From NCBI GenBank assembly GCA_003611805.1, contig RAYM01000017.1, positions 1 through 64,000 of the forward strand: a stretch of 64,000 bases of DNA. The letters run 5' to 3'. This stretch comes from a bacterium 1xD42-87 (GTDB taxonomy: Bacteria; Bacillota; Clostridia; Lachnospirales; Lachnospiraceae). The notes below the pieces were generated by a model. That model searched no databases. It was not told where the DNA came from and saw only the letters and a program-made list of their open reading frames with translations. The translations under genes were made by a program, and so were the position numbers. Shown in pieces: positions 1 through 8,666 of the stretch (positions are counted from its first letter, which is position 1; every line of letters begins with the position of its first letter).

Positions 1-252
1 AATTTTCCCTTTGTTTTTTTGCTGATAACTTATCTGTTTTCTATGTATCAGCTGCCTGCACAAAGCACATAAAACAGCGTATATGTGTCCTGAAGGAAAA
101 ATCCGAACCTTGAAAACTCTATATTTCCAGGCACTTTAATGCTTTGTTAACGATGCCTGGGAGCATGGCAGAATGACGAACCGGCTTCCCTGTCAGATTG
201 GATTATTCCACACATATCTGCTATAATCAGCCTAAAAGGAAAGGCGGTTTCT

Positions 253-1890
253 ATGTGTCAGAAATATACACCCGATGAACTGAACAGCATGGATCATGAT
301 GCCAAGAACGAGGTTATCTGCCAGATGCAGGACCGTCTTGATAAGCTGGAGCATGATTACGAGAATCTGATAGAACAGATCCGTCTGGCTGACCAGCAGC
401 GTTATGGACGGCATACAGAATCACTGGATGCCATTACGGGACAGCTTTCCTTCTTCAATGAGGCTGAAGCCTGTTATGATGCGCAGCATCCTGAGCCGGC
501 CGTTGATGAAGTGATTGAAGATGCCCTTAAGAAACCCCGTAAACCCAAGAAAAAGGGACAGCGTGAGGAAGATTTAAAGGACTTTCCCCAGGAAGAGATC
601 CCCCACGATGTATCAAAGGAAAAATTGATTCATACATTTGGCGAAGGAAACTATAAAAGCATGCCGGATGAAATCTGCTGGCAGTTACGCTTTGAGCCGG
701 CAAAGTGGATTGCCGAAAAGCACATCATTAAAGTATATGTGGGAACAGACGGGCTGCATCAGGATGAATTCCTGCGTGGAGACCATCCGGGCACCCTGTT
801 CCGTGGCAGTATCGCCACCGCATCACTGGAGGCTGCAGTCATTAATGCCAAATATGTAAACAGCAATCCGCTGGACCGTGTTTCCAGGGACTTTAAGGCA
901 AACGGCCTGAATTTATCCAAACAGACCATGTCAAACTGGACAGTCTGGTCTGCTGAACGGTATTTCCAGCCGGTATATGACCTGATGAAGGCGCAGCAGC
1001 TGAAAGTTCATGTAAACCAGTGTGATGAAACCCCTTTGGAAGTCATCCATGACGGCAGGCCTGCCGGGAGCAAAAGTTACATGTGGGTGCACCTGACCGG
1101 GGAGCTTTCTGATGTTCCGCCCATTGTGGTGTACGAATATCAGAAGACACGGCACAGCAGCCATCCAAAAGAGTATTACAAAAACTTCAACGGAATACTC
1201 ATGACGGATGGGCTGGAGCAGTACCACAAGCTTGCCCGGGAACAGGAAGGCATCACGAATGCAAACTGTTTTGCACATGCAAGGCGCCACTTTGCGAATG
1301 CCATCAAAGCAATGGGGAAAGGGAATGCCGGAGCAGTTAAATCTTCGGCTGCCTACAAGGCGCTGGTACGGATCGGTGCCATCTATGACCTTGAGAATGC
1401 TTTGAAGAATCTTCCCCCGCAGGAACGCCTTAAAGAGAGACAGGCTTCAATCAGGCCACTGGTTGAAGAATATTTTGCGTGGGTAAAAGATACTTTCCGC
1501 CAGGGGAAGGTCCTTCCCAAAAGTGAAACAGCAAAAGGCCTTGCATACAGCATAAATCAGGAAGAGTATCTCAAAGTATTTCTGGTCGACGGAGAAGTCC
1601 CCATAGATAATTCCGCATCGGAACGTGCACTGAGAAATTTTACAATAGGCAGGAAAAACTGGATGACTATAAATACAGTCCGCGGGGCGCAGGCAAGCGC
1701 CATCATTTACAGCATTACCGAAACCGCACGTGCAAACAGCTTAAATGTTTATTATTACATCAAACATCTGCTGACGGAGCTGCCGCAGCTTGTAAATAAA
1801 AATGGGAATATAGAACAACCAGTGCTGGAACCACTCATGCCGTGGTCAAGAACTTTGCCGGCTGATTGTTACAGCAAGCGTCGCAGTTAA
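253..1890 (+). CDS. tnpC: IS66 family transposase (TnpC)
   Basis: DDE transposase of IS66, 545 residues and apparently full length. The N-terminal coiled region is followed by a charged Lys-rich linker and the central zinc-ribbon-like zone, here without an obvious CxxC pair. The DDE catalytic domain covers about residues 190-480, with D258 (QCDETPLEV), D319 (LMTDGLEQY) and E457 in the hallmark NSASERALRNF block. The ATG at 253 follows an AAAGGCGG ribosome binding site. Nothing in the frame is broken, so this copy could be active if tnpA and tnpB upstream are intact. Confidence 0.93.
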   Translation: MCQKYTPDELNSMDHDAKNEVICQMQDRLDKLEHDYENLIEQIRLADQQRYGRHTESLDAITGQLSFFNEAEACYDAQHPEPAVDEVIEDALKKPRKPKKKGQREEDLKDFPQEEIPHDVSKEKLIHTFGEGNYKSMPDEICWQLRFEPAKWIAEKHIIKVYVGTDGLHQDEFLRGDHPGTLFRGSIATASLEAAVINAKYVNSNPLDRVSRDFKANGLNLSKQTMSNWTVWSAERYFQPVYDLMKAQQLKVHVNQCDETPLEVIHDGRPAGSKSYMWVHLTGELSDVPPIVVYEYQKTRHSSHPKEYYKNFNGILMTDGLEQYHKLAREQEGITNANCFAHARRHFANAIKAMGKGNAGAVKSSAAYKALVRIGAIYDLENALKNLPPQERLKERQASIRPLVEEYFAWVKDTFRQGKVLPKSETAKGLAYSINQEEYLKVFLVDGEVPIDNSASERALRNFTIGRKNWMTINTVRGAQASAIIYSITETARANSLNVYYYIKHLLTELPQLVNKNGNIEQPVLEPLMPWSRTLPADCYSKRRS

Positions 1891-1911
1891 GCGGCGCTTA
1901 AATTTTAGGTA

Positions 1912-1933
1912 GGGCGTCGGATTTGACGCTTAC
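1912..1933 (-). repeat. IS66 right terminal inverted repeat
   Basis: The last 22 bases of the element. On the minus strand it starts GTAAGCGTCAAATCCGACGC. The partner repeat is not in the window. The flanking sequence beginning GGTATTGA is already agrB-like coding sequence, which fixes the insertion point. Confidence 0.7.
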
Positions 1934-1955
1934 GGTATTGAAGTTAGTGAATCAG

Positions 1956-2504
1956 ATGGAAATGAAAAAGATGATAGAAAAAAGTGATCGGGATTATTAC
2001 GAATATGTTTTAATCATGATGATAGAACGTATAATCGCAATTGGTTCATTGCTGATTATCAGTGTAATCTTTAAGCAGTTTTTGCCAACGGTTGCTTTTC
2101 TTACCTTTTTTCTTTCACTGAGGAAACGAACTGGAGGTTATCATGCAGATAAGTTCTGGCAGTGCTATCTTTTGACAATTATAACTTACATCGGGGTTGT
2201 TCGGGTAGCTCCGGCACTTTCAGAAACCCCCCATATGATGTATATATTGTTGTTTTTTGCTGTGCTTGTAATCGAAGTCTTCGGAACAGTCAATCATCCC
2301 AATATTAATCTTGACAAGAATGAATTGCGGGAAACAAAAAAGGCTGCTAGATTGCTTGTACTAATTGAAATTGGAATAATTGCAGTTTTAATTATGTTGA
2401 AAATAAATCAGTTATATGTAAGTTATATGTCAATAGCCATTATAGTGTGCTCGTTTTTTATGTGCTTGGCAAAAATTATAAAACAGGAGGTAAAGGTAAA
2501 ATGA
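1956..2504 (+). CDS. agrB: AgrB-type autoinducer-processing peptidase, 5' end hit by IS66
   Basis: Membrane cysteine protease of the AgrB family, which cleaves and cyclises the AgrD peptide. The catalytic pair is visible in TGGYHADKFWQCYL: H63 and C70 counted from this ATG, 7 residues apart as in staphylococcal AgrB. Several hydrophobic segments follow. The frame is open from a TTG at 1923 inside the IS66 terminus, but recognisable AgrB sequence only starts after 1933, so the native start codon and promoter have been replaced. ATG 1956 is the first good start (182 residues); GTG 1947 is an alternative. The stop overlaps the agrD start as ATGA, indicating translational coupling. I see no agrC or agrA in the window. 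Confidence 0.88.
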   Translation: MEMKKMIEKSDRDYYEYVLIMMIERIIAIGSLLIISVIFKQFLPTVAFLTFFLSLRKRTGGYHADKFWQCYLLTIITYIGVVRVAPALSETPHMMYILLFFAVLVIEVFGTVNHPNINLDKNELRETKKAARLLVLIEIGIIAVLIMLKINQLYVSYMSIAIIVCSFFMCLAKIIKQEVKVK

Positions 2505-2644
2505 GAAATGTGGAAAAGATTGCAGAAAGGGCGTTAAAAGGAGTGGAAAAAATCGCTCGGGCTGAAGTAAAAAGGACTGCGATTAGTAGTGTATCAGCGT
2601 GTTCAGCAATTTGGCATCAGCCGAAGAGACCCAAAAAAAAGTAA
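2501..2644 (+). CDS. agrD: AgrD-like cyclic lactone autoinducer precursor
   Basis: A 47-residue pre-peptide: amphipathic Lys/Glu-rich leader, then SVSACSAIWHQPKRPKKK. The single Cys34 followed by a short hydrophobic stretch and a QPKxP-type tail fits the cyclic lactone autoinducer family. The ring probably starts at Cys34 and closes five or six residues on, at Trp38 or His39; the exact C-terminal cut cannot be read from sequence. It is preceded by AGGAGGTAAAGGTAAA and overlaps the agrB stop by 4 bases. Confidence 0.87.
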   Translation: MRNVEKIAERALKGVEKIARAEVKRTAISSVSACSAIWHQPKRPKKK

Positions 2645-2688
2645 AAGTAACAAAAGGATCTGTGCAGTAATGATATGTATTCATTTAG

Positions 2689-2732
2689 AAGATAGGTCTT
2701 TCTTTGTACATATAGAAAGAAAGACCTATCTT
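2689..2732. other. 17-bp perfect inverted repeat between agrD and the next gene
   Basis: Arms 2689-2705 and 2716-2732 (AAGATAGGTCTTTCTTT and its exact complement) flank a 10-base loop. No T-run follows on the plus strand, so it is not a typical intrinsic terminator. It sits 34 bases before the next start codon. It could be a processing or stability stem-loop, or a dyad operator. Confidence 0.7.
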
Positions 2733-2766
2733 GCGCAAAAAACAAATTTTGAAAGGAAAATATAAT

Positions 2767-3351
2767 ATGGAAATTGTAAACAGTACGGCTTCTGGTGTCT
2801 ATACAAGTGAATATAAAAACAAAAATATGCCAAAGCAAACATATGAAAATTCTGTGAAGAAGGAAATAGCTGAAACCAAAAACAAAGTTTTGGGTATGGG
2901 GTTTTTACATGAAAAGAACAACACGGTACATTATGGGATGTGCGCTATGTATGCGGAAGATTATTCAGAGGATAATCCGGTTATTAAAGTAACCGTGACA
3001 AAGCCGAATGGAAAAGAAGAATATCATATCAATATCAATGAGGTGAATCCGAGAAATGCGTCAGAGATTGAAATGTTCGCATTATGTAATTATGCGGATG
3101 CGAAGGGATTCGGGACAGGCGGTACGTTTGGAAGTTGGCAGACCTTAAACTACTATCGTGACAACGCTTCCCACAACGGGTATTTTGAAATGACAAATGG
3201 AACGGATTCCTTTAAAAGTGTGAAGCAGGACTGGATGAAAATGGTTCAAACCATGATGAAAGACTATATGGAAGCAGGATTATTTAAGCAGTCTTTAGAT
3301 GGTCAGGGATTATTGGGAATATTTGGAAAGTATGTGCAGGCTTTCGTATAG
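2767..3351 (+). CDS. Hypothetical protein next to agrBD
   Basis: A 194-residue soluble protein without signal peptide or membrane segment. I cannot assign a function. ATG 2767 follows GAAAGGAAAATATAAT and is preferred to a start further upstream that would begin inside the inverted repeat. The middle section (about residues 45-145) looks folded, with VIKVTVTKPNGKEEYHIN, NEVNPRNASEIEMFALC and GTGGTFGSWQTLNYY. The Ser/Thr/Asn-rich N-terminus resembles anonymous Lachnospiraceae proteins I have seen but cannot name. It is the last gene before a strong terminator, so it may be read from agrBD. Confidence 0.75.
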   Translation: MEIVNSTASGVYTSEYKNKNMPKQTYENSVKKEIAETKNKVLGMGFLHEKNNTVHYGMCAMYAEDYSEDNPVIKVTVTKPNGKEEYHININEVNPRNASEIEMFALCNYADAKGFGTGGTFGSWQTLNYYRDNASHNGYFEMTNGTDSFKSVKQDWMKMVQTMMKDYMEAGLFKQSLDGQGLLGIFGKYVQAFV

Positions 3352-3457
3352 GGAAATAAAGATACATTAGGGAATGTTTTTAGACTTGGACCTCATATGA
3401 GGAGAGTCATTGGTTTAGAATGATTGATAAACCATATATGAGAATAATACCTAAGTA

Positions 3458-3504
3458 GCAGGGCTATTTCTGTTTTTATTCAGAAGATAGCTCTGCGTAT
3501 TTTT
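3458..3504 (+). terminator. Intrinsic terminator after the agr-linked gene
   Basis: A stem of about 15 bp with one bulge (3458-3472 with 3481-3496, GCAGGGCTAT paired with ATAGCTCTGC, then TTCTG with CAGAA) is followed by TTTTT at 3500-3504. Confidence 0.8.
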
Positions 3505-3645
3505 ACATAATGACCTAAATGCAGTTTGCGCTGTTTTCTGCAAAAACGGTTCACTTTCTGCAGTATCCCTTGATTTTATATAAAAGTTTAGATTATAAAA
3601 TAATTGCAGTATAGGTAATGAGAAATTTTGATTAGGTGGAGGTGT

Positions 3646-3743
3646 ATGGAAATGAGAAATACAGTTAAGAGAATTGTTGTCTCGGTAATGACTTTGGCAT
3701 TTCTATTTGCAAGTAATACGAGCATGGTTTAGGCGAAAGAATC
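3646..3743 (+). pseudogene. Broken secreted-protein gene (signal peptide followed by stop)
   Basis: After a good ribosome binding site (TTAGGTGGAGG) an ATG opens a typical signal peptide: MEMRNTVKRIV, then a hydrophobic core VVSVMTLAFLFA and SNTSMV. A TAG stop follows at 3730-3732. Read through, the frame continues AKES, which looks like a cleavage site, and hits a TAA. A single TGG-to-TAG change would explain the first stop. Downstream similarity is lost near 3743, where an IS66 remnant begins. The mature protein is unknown. Confidence 0.55.
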
Positions 3744-3866
3744 GTAAACGGTAGATAGTGCGTACCTCGACTGTAGGGGCAAAGTGTGTGACAATAGACT
3801 ATATTTCTATCATCAGTATTAAAAGTTAAGCCTTAACTTTGGATACTGTTATACGGAGGTAAGTCT

Positions 3867-4530
3867 ATGAACTCAACAACAGCAGCGGCTGTACAATACC
3901 GTTTAAAAGAGTGGGCAGCGCAGATCAGGGAATGCCAGAATCGGCCCGCAGGCATGAGTGTCGTTGATTGGTGTGCCAGCCACGGCATTACGAAAGCGGA
4001 CTACTATTACAGGCTGCGCCGTGTAAGGCAGGTGTGCCTGGAAGACCTTCCGTCGGAGACTCCGGCGCAGCAGACCGTCCCGCCGGATCAAAAAGCTACA
4101 TGTGGGTATACCGCACCGAACGGATGTACACAGAACGCCAGATTGTCCTGTATGAATACCAGAAGACGCGCAATGCCAGCCATCCCAGAGAGTTTTTGAA
4201 AGACTTCAAGGACGTATGCGTCACGGACGGATATCAGGTCTGCCACACCATTGAAGGCGAACGGGAAGACCTGCGGATCGCGGGATGCTGGTCCCATGCT
4301 AGGCGGAGGTTTGACGAGGCAGCGAAGGCTCTGCCTAAGCAGAAGCAGAAGGACAGCTGCGCGTACCTTGTGCTTACCATGATACAGGCGATCTACCGGA
4401 AGGAAAAACAGTTAAAGGATCTCCCGGCAGGGGAACGGAGGAACCGCCGCCAGCTGAGCGTAAAGCCCCTGGTGGAGGCTTATTTCACATGGGTCCGTGA
4501 AAACCTCCCGAAAGTGCCGCAGAAAAGCAA
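3867..4530 (+). pseudogene. IS66 remnant: tnpA start fused out of frame to a tnpC middle part
   Basis: The first 70 or so codons (3867-about 4076) match the small IS66 protein TnpA, with SVVDWCASHGITKADYYYRLRR as the helix-turn-helix region. The following DNA, in the +2 frame, is the middle of TnpC (RPAGSKSYMWV, CVTDGYQVCH, WSHARRRFDEA), ending at PQKSK near 4530, before the ERALRNF catalytic block. All of tnpB, the first half of tnpC and the last third are missing. This is a dead internal-deletion product and differs in sequence from the copy at 253. A GTAAACGG sequence at 3744 could be its left tip; not proven. Confidence 0.85.
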
Positions 4531-4697
4531 ATGTTTACGGTTAGAGGGAAGTAATTTCATATTAGGCGGTATAGCCCCGATTACAAGGGCTTGCTGGGTC
4601 GGCGACTGGGAACCCTGTTAACTGGAATTCTTCTGTGGCGATGGAAGCGTGTTGAAATGTTAGCGTGATGGCAATAAAACGGAATACGACATAGGAG

Positions 4698-4741
4698 CAG
4701 CGTTTTGTTCGCGCACAATGGGAACGAATACGCTGTTTTTT
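4698..4741 (+). terminator. Terminator-like hairpin in the gap after the IS66 remnant
   Basis: CAGCGT (4698-4703) pairs with ACGCTG (4730-4735), with an inner GTTC/GAAC pair, followed by TTTTTT. The surrounding stretch 4531-4869 has no gene that I can support; it is debris between the IS remnant and the next operon. Confidence 0.6.
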
Positions 4742-4869
4742 GCAGAATAACATCAACGGGACGTTTGAGACGCTGGCGAGGCTGTGAGGAAAACTTGCTG
4801 ATTTCCCCCACTTGTGGTAAGGTGTAATAGTGAGTAATTTGAGTGCTCATGGAAGGCGGATACAGTGGA

Positions 4870-6084
4870 ATGAGGATACATAAGCTTGGATTGGCCGGGC
4901 TGCTTTTGATTCTATTTTTGACGGGGTGCGGGAATCCTGCGCAGGAGACGGCGTCGTCTGCGGAGAATGACGCGCAGGAGGAGACGCAGCAGGAGACCGG
5001 AGAGGAAGAGGAGAGCGGTTCGGGTATAGAAATGACTTCCTGGCGGGAGTCAGTGCAGAAAATGTTTGAGGATCCTTATGGGGATTATCGGGAGACGGGC
5101 GGTGAGATCGCCTTTCTGACGGACGGTTCCGTGGAGGACGGCGGTTACAATGAAGCGATATATAACGGTGTGCGGATGTATGCTTTGGGGGCGGGGACTT
5201 CCTTTTCTTATTACCATGCAGATCCGAATGCGCCGGAAAGCTATCGGGAGGTCGTACAGCAGGCTGTGGAGGATGAAGCCGGACTGATTGTCTGTGCCGG
5301 GGACGTTTTCGGCGAGGCAGTGGGTGCAATGCAGGAGACTTATCCGCAGACGTCCTTTCTGCTGGTGGATGCCGTGCCCCATGATGAAGAGCAGGAGGAA
5401 GTTCCCATTGCGGAAAATGTGCATTGTGTTCTTTTCCATGAGGAGCAGGCAGGATATCTTGCGGGATATATGGCTGTCTGGGAGGGATACAGGAACCTTG
5501 GCTTCATAGGAGGCAGGGAAGAACCGGCAGTGCAGCGCTACGGTTACGGCTACCTGCAGGGGATCAATGCGGCGGCAAAAGATTTGTCGCTTACCGATGT
5601 GGCGGTCAACTACTGGTATGCCGGCACTTATACGGCGGATATAGCGGTGCGGGAGAAGGCGGATGAATGGTACGGGAACGGCACGCAGATTATCTTTGCC
5701 TGCGGTGGCGGTCTGTATGAGTCTGTGCTGGAAGCAGCGGAAAATCAGGATGGTCTGATGATCGGTGTGGATGTGGACCAGTGCAGGGTTTCGGACCGGG
5801 TTCTGACCAGCGCGGTTAAAAATATCGGTTCGGCGGTGACGGACGCTCTCGATGAGTATTATGCGGCGGGAGGCTGGTCGGATGAGGATGCCGGTCAGGT
5901 AAAACGTTACGGTGTGGAGGAAGGCTGTGCGGCGATTCCGGTGGTGGATACGGAGTGGCGGTTTCAGGAAATTCCTACGACTCACTTTTTTGAGATATAT
6001 AAGCAGATGAAAAGAGGCGACAGGACAGTGTCGGATGCGACCGATATGCTGCCCGAAGTTGCTGTTTTGGTGAATTATGAATGA
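4870..6084 (+). CDS. BMP family lipoprotein (ABC-transporter-type ligand-binding protein)
   Basis: Lipid-anchored extracellular solute-binding protein, 404 residues. The signal peptide ends in a lipobox LTGC with Cys20, followed by a Glu/Gln-rich linker to about residue 60. The rest resembles the Bmp/PnrA family: GEIAFLTDGSVEDGGYNEA, an AGYLAGYMA block and GFIGG. Known family members bind nucleosides or related ligands. ATG 4870 puts the lysine-containing n-region directly before the hydrophobic core, with GGAAGGCGG about 12 bases upstream; ATG 4849 is possible. No permease or ATPase lies nearby, so it may be a sensor or an orphan binding protein. It overlaps the next gene by ATGA. Confidence 0.82.
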   Translation: MRIHKLGLAGLLLILFLTGCGNPAQETASSAENDAQEETQQETGEEEESGSGIEMTSWRESVQKMFEDPYGDYRETGGEIAFLTDGSVEDGGYNEAIYNGVRMYALGAGTSFSYYHADPNAPESYREVVQQAVEDEAGLIVCAGDVFGEAVGAMQETYPQTSFLLVDAVPHDEEQEEVPIAENVHCVLFHEEQAGYLAGYMAVWEGYRNLGFIGGREEPAVQRYGYGYLQGINAAAKDLSLTDVAVNYWYAGTYTADIAVREKADEWYGNGTQIIFACGGGLYESVLEAAENQDGLMIGVDVDQCRVSDRVLTSAVKNIGSAVTDALDEYYAAGGWSDEDAGQVKRYGVEEGCAAIPVVDTEWRFQEIPTTHFFEIYKQMKRGDRTVSDATDMLPEVAVLVNYE

Positions 6085-7865
6085 GCGCGGGAGGTTTGGG
6101 AGTGTATAAGGAAAAGAGAAGCAGGATACGTTCCTCGCATCCCCTGCTCACAGGCATCTGTCTGGCATTTGTACTGTTGTACGGCTGTGGGGAGGAGGCA
6201 GCGCCCGCAAGCGCGCCTTCAGGACAGGAAGCGGTGACGGAAAATGCAGCCGAACAGCGGGAAAAGGAACTGTCGGAACTGACTGCGGGAGAGACAAGCC
6301 TGTCGGTGGATGAATTGTCGGACTATGCCTTGGATGTGGATCTGGTTTACGACGCGGAGATGAAGAAACTGCGGTATACACTTACCATGCCGCTGATTCC
6401 GTCCAGCGATGACGCGTATCTGTATCTGTTCCGGGCGGACACCTGGGAGGAGGATGCGGATGCGCTGGAGAAGGAGCCGGTCACGAGAGGACGCAAAGAC
6501 AGGGAGTGGGAGATCGGTTTCCCTTACCGGGATTCCTATCTGTATGAGCGTTTTATTCCGGCGGTAAAGATGGACGGAAACTACGTGCAGGTGGGCAGGA
6601 GTGTGTACATGTCAAATCCGGAGGCGCTTGCGGAAAATCAGGAACCTTATCCGGAAAACGGCTCGAAAAAGGGAATTCTGCTAGATCCCACAATGCTGGG
6701 GACGCCGGAACTGACAGATCTTGGCGTCAAGCATGCGATCTATAATATTCCGCTTTCGCACATTATGGGAGAAACGACAGATCCGACTTTCCCCACGATC
6801 ACTTACACATACGGGGGAAGAAACTATGCCTTTAACGGGGCGGCGATCAACGGCTACGACGGGCTTTTTACTTACCTGTCCGATATGGGAATGACCGCCA
6901 CGGCAGTGGTGCTAAATGACTGGAATGAGGCTTTCCCGGAACTGATTCATCCGGATTCGAGAAATCAGGAGAGCGGCGCCTATTATTATATGTTTAACGC
7001 GTCTGAGCAGGAGGGGGTAAGAACCATTGAAGCTGTAGCGAGCTTTTTGGCGGAGCGTTATTCAAGCGGGGAGCACGGTATGATACATAGCTGGGTGATC
7101 GCCAACGAGATCAACCAGAACCGGGTCTGGAATTATATGAATACCCGTGATCCGGTCCATTACACAAAGGAGTTTGAGAAATCTTTCCGCATCTTTTATC
7201 AGGCGATAAAAAGCCATTACGCGCAGGGACGTGTGTATTTCAGCATTGACCATGCCTGGAACAGCAACGAGGGCGATAATTCCGGCTTTTTTAACGGCAG
7301 GGATATCCTGGAGGGCTTTAACGGGGCGGCGCTTGCGCACGGGAACTATGACTGGGGTGTTGCGATTCATCCTTACCCGGAACCGCTGACCCGTGTGAAC
7401 TACTGGTCGCAGGAGTATGATAAGACGATAGACGCGCCCCATTTATCCATTATGAACCTGAATGTGCTGACGGATGTGTTGTCCGAGGAGGAATATCTCG
7501 ACCGGGCGGGCGAGGTGCGCAGTGTCACCATTACGGAGCTTGGCTTTTCTTCCGGTTCCGGGGAGCGGCTGCAGGCGGCTGCTTTCGCTTACTGCTATTA
7601 TATTGTGGAGAATAACCCTTACGTGGACGCTTTTCTGATGAACCGGCAGACGGACGCGCCGGAGGAGGTGATGTCGGGGCTGGCATTCGGCGTGTATGAG
7701 TATGACCATTCGGGGAAGTATATAAAGGATGTGTTCCGCTATATTGACACGGACAGGGCGGGAGAATACACGGATTTTATGCTGAATATTCTGGGCGCAG
7801 ACAGTCTGGAGGAGGCGCTCTCATGGGCGCAGGCGGACGGAACGCCCAAATCGGGACAATCTTAA
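6081..7865 (+). CDS. DUF5722-type lipoprotein, probable glycoside-hydrolase-like TIM barrel
   Basis: A 594-residue lipoprotein. The signal peptide has Cys36 in LLYGC, then an Ala/Glu-rich linker. Residues about 70-190 form a beta-rich N-terminal module. From about residue 205 (LDPTMLGTPELTDLGVKHA) it matches my recollection of DUF5722, a barrel resembling retaining glycosidases: E343 in WVIANEINQ and E486 in TITELGFSS sit where acid/base and nucleophile would be expected. This catalytic reading is inference. The start overlaps the previous stop; a GTG at 6102 has the better-spaced GGGAGG and may be the true start. It shares an operon with a binding lipoprotein and a glycosyltransferase, suggesting a cell-surface glycan role. 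Confidence 0.8.
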   Translation: MSAGGLGVYKEKRSRIRSSHPLLTGICLAFVLLYGCGEEAAPASAPSGQEAVTENAAEQREKELSELTAGETSLSVDELSDYALDVDLVYDAEMKKLRYTLTMPLIPSSDDAYLYLFRADTWEEDADALEKEPVTRGRKDREWEIGFPYRDSYLYERFIPAVKMDGNYVQVGRSVYMSNPEALAENQEPYPENGSKKGILLDPTMLGTPELTDLGVKHAIYNIPLSHIMGETTDPTFPTITYTYGGRNYAFNGAAINGYDGLFTYLSDMGMTATAVVLNDWNEAFPELIHPDSRNQESGAYYYMFNASEQEGVRTIEAVASFLAERYSSGEHGMIHSWVIANEINQNRVWNYMNTRDPVHYTKEFEKSFRIFYQAIKSHYAQGRVYFSIDHAWNSNEGDNSGFFNGRDILEGFNGAALAHGNYDWGVAIHPYPEPLTRVNYWSQEYDKTIDAPHLSIMNLNVLTDVLSEEEYLDRAGEVRSVTITELGFSSGSGERLQAAAFAYCYYIVENNPYVDAFLMNRQTDAPEEVMSGLAFGVYEYDHSGKYIKDVFRYIDTDRAGEYTDFMLNILGADSLEEALSWAQADGTPKSGQS

Positions 7866-7880
7866 AACGGGGAGACGGGG

Positions 7881-8636
7881 ATGAAGGTTTCGTTGCTGGT
7901 GACAGTATATAATGTGAAAACAACTCTGTCTGTTACACTGCGGAGCATAGAGGAACAGGACTATCCGAATCTGGAAGTGGTGATTGTGGACGGCGGTTCC
8001 ACAGACGGTACAGTGGAACTGATCAAAGAATTTGCCGCGCGGGTGGAAGAGCGTCAGGGGTTTTCGGTGCGGTGGGTTTCGGAAGCTGACAACGGGCTTT
8101 ATGATGCGATGAACAAAGCGTTTCGCATGAGCGCAGGGGATGTGGTTGCGGTCTGCAATGATAAGTTATGTGAACCAGCTGCTGTCAGCAAAATGATTGG
8201 CGCGCTGGAACAGAGCAGTACGGACTGCGTGGGCGCTCACGCAGATCTTGTCTATGTGGATGGCGAGCTGGTAATCAGGGAGTGGCGCATGGGACAGGGA
8301 CAGATTTCGGAGGGCTGGATGCCGGGGCATCCGACCCTTTTTCTGCGGCGGACGGTGTATGAAAAGTATGGGTTATATGACACTTCCTACCGCTGTGCGG
8401 CGGACTACGAGTTTATGGTGCGCTTTCTGAAGGAGCCGGAAAATAAACTCGCCTATGTGCCGGAGACGCTGGTGGCAATGTTCTATGGCGGTACGAGTAA
8501 TGCAGGGCTGAAAAACTATCTGGTGTCTTTTCAGGAGGGTTGTCGGGCGCTTCGTAAAAACGGCGTGCCTCATCCTCTTTGGATTACGTTGAGGAGAAGT
8601 TTACGGGTGCTTTTACAGTTTGGAATCCGCCGCTGA
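7881..8636 (+). CDS. Glycosyltransferase family 2
   Basis: A 251-residue GT-A fold sugar transferase. It opens with MKVSLLVTVYN, followed by EVVIVDGGSTDGT for nucleotide binding and the ADNGLYDAMNKAF motif seen in WcaE-like transferases. The usual acidic metal motif is replaced by VAVCNDKL. No membrane segment, so a cytoplasmic enzyme that decorates a lipid-linked or surface polysaccharide; donor and acceptor unknown. GGGGAGACGGGG gives the ribosome binding site, 15 bases after the DUF5722 gene. A CCGCCG/CGGCGG stem-loop lies just after its stop (about 8628-8646). Confidence 0.88.
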   Translation: MKVSLLVTVYNVKTTLSVTLRSIEEQDYPNLEVVIVDGGSTDGTVELIKEFAARVEERQGFSVRWVSEADNGLYDAMNKAFRMSAGDVVAVCNDKLCEPAAVSKMIGALEQSSTDCVGAHADLVYVDGELVIREWRMGQGQISEGWMPGHPTLFLRRTVYEKYGLYDTSYRCAADYEFMVRFLKEPENKLAYVPETLVAMFYGGTSNAGLKNYLVSFQEGCRALRKNGVPHPLWITLRRSLRVLLQFGIRR

Positions 8637-8666
8637 AGTCGGCGGAAAAATGGGAGGAGGCGTGTT

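Larger units (their letters stand above)
1..1933 (+). mobile_element. IS66-family insertion sequence, right part
   Basis: The right end of an IS66 element. It holds the transposase gene tnpC (253-1890) and ends in a terminal repeat at 1912-1933 that, read inward, begins GTAAGCGTCAAATCC; a GTAAGCG start is typical of IS66 termini. No matching left terminus is found in bases 1-252, so the accessory genes tnpA and tnpB and the left end probably lie outside the window. Bases 1-252 hold no gene that I can support. The right end abuts the first codons of agrB. Confidence 0.8.

Noticed and set aside
253..4530. Composite transposon formed by two IS66 copies around agrBD
   Set aside because: The two copies differ in sequence and the right one lacks most of its genes and clear termini, so joint mobility is not supported.
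5050..5985. 311-codon minus-strand frame
   Set aside because: Lies fully opposite the BMP lipoprotein gene; Arg/His/Ile-rich composition typical of antisense shadows.
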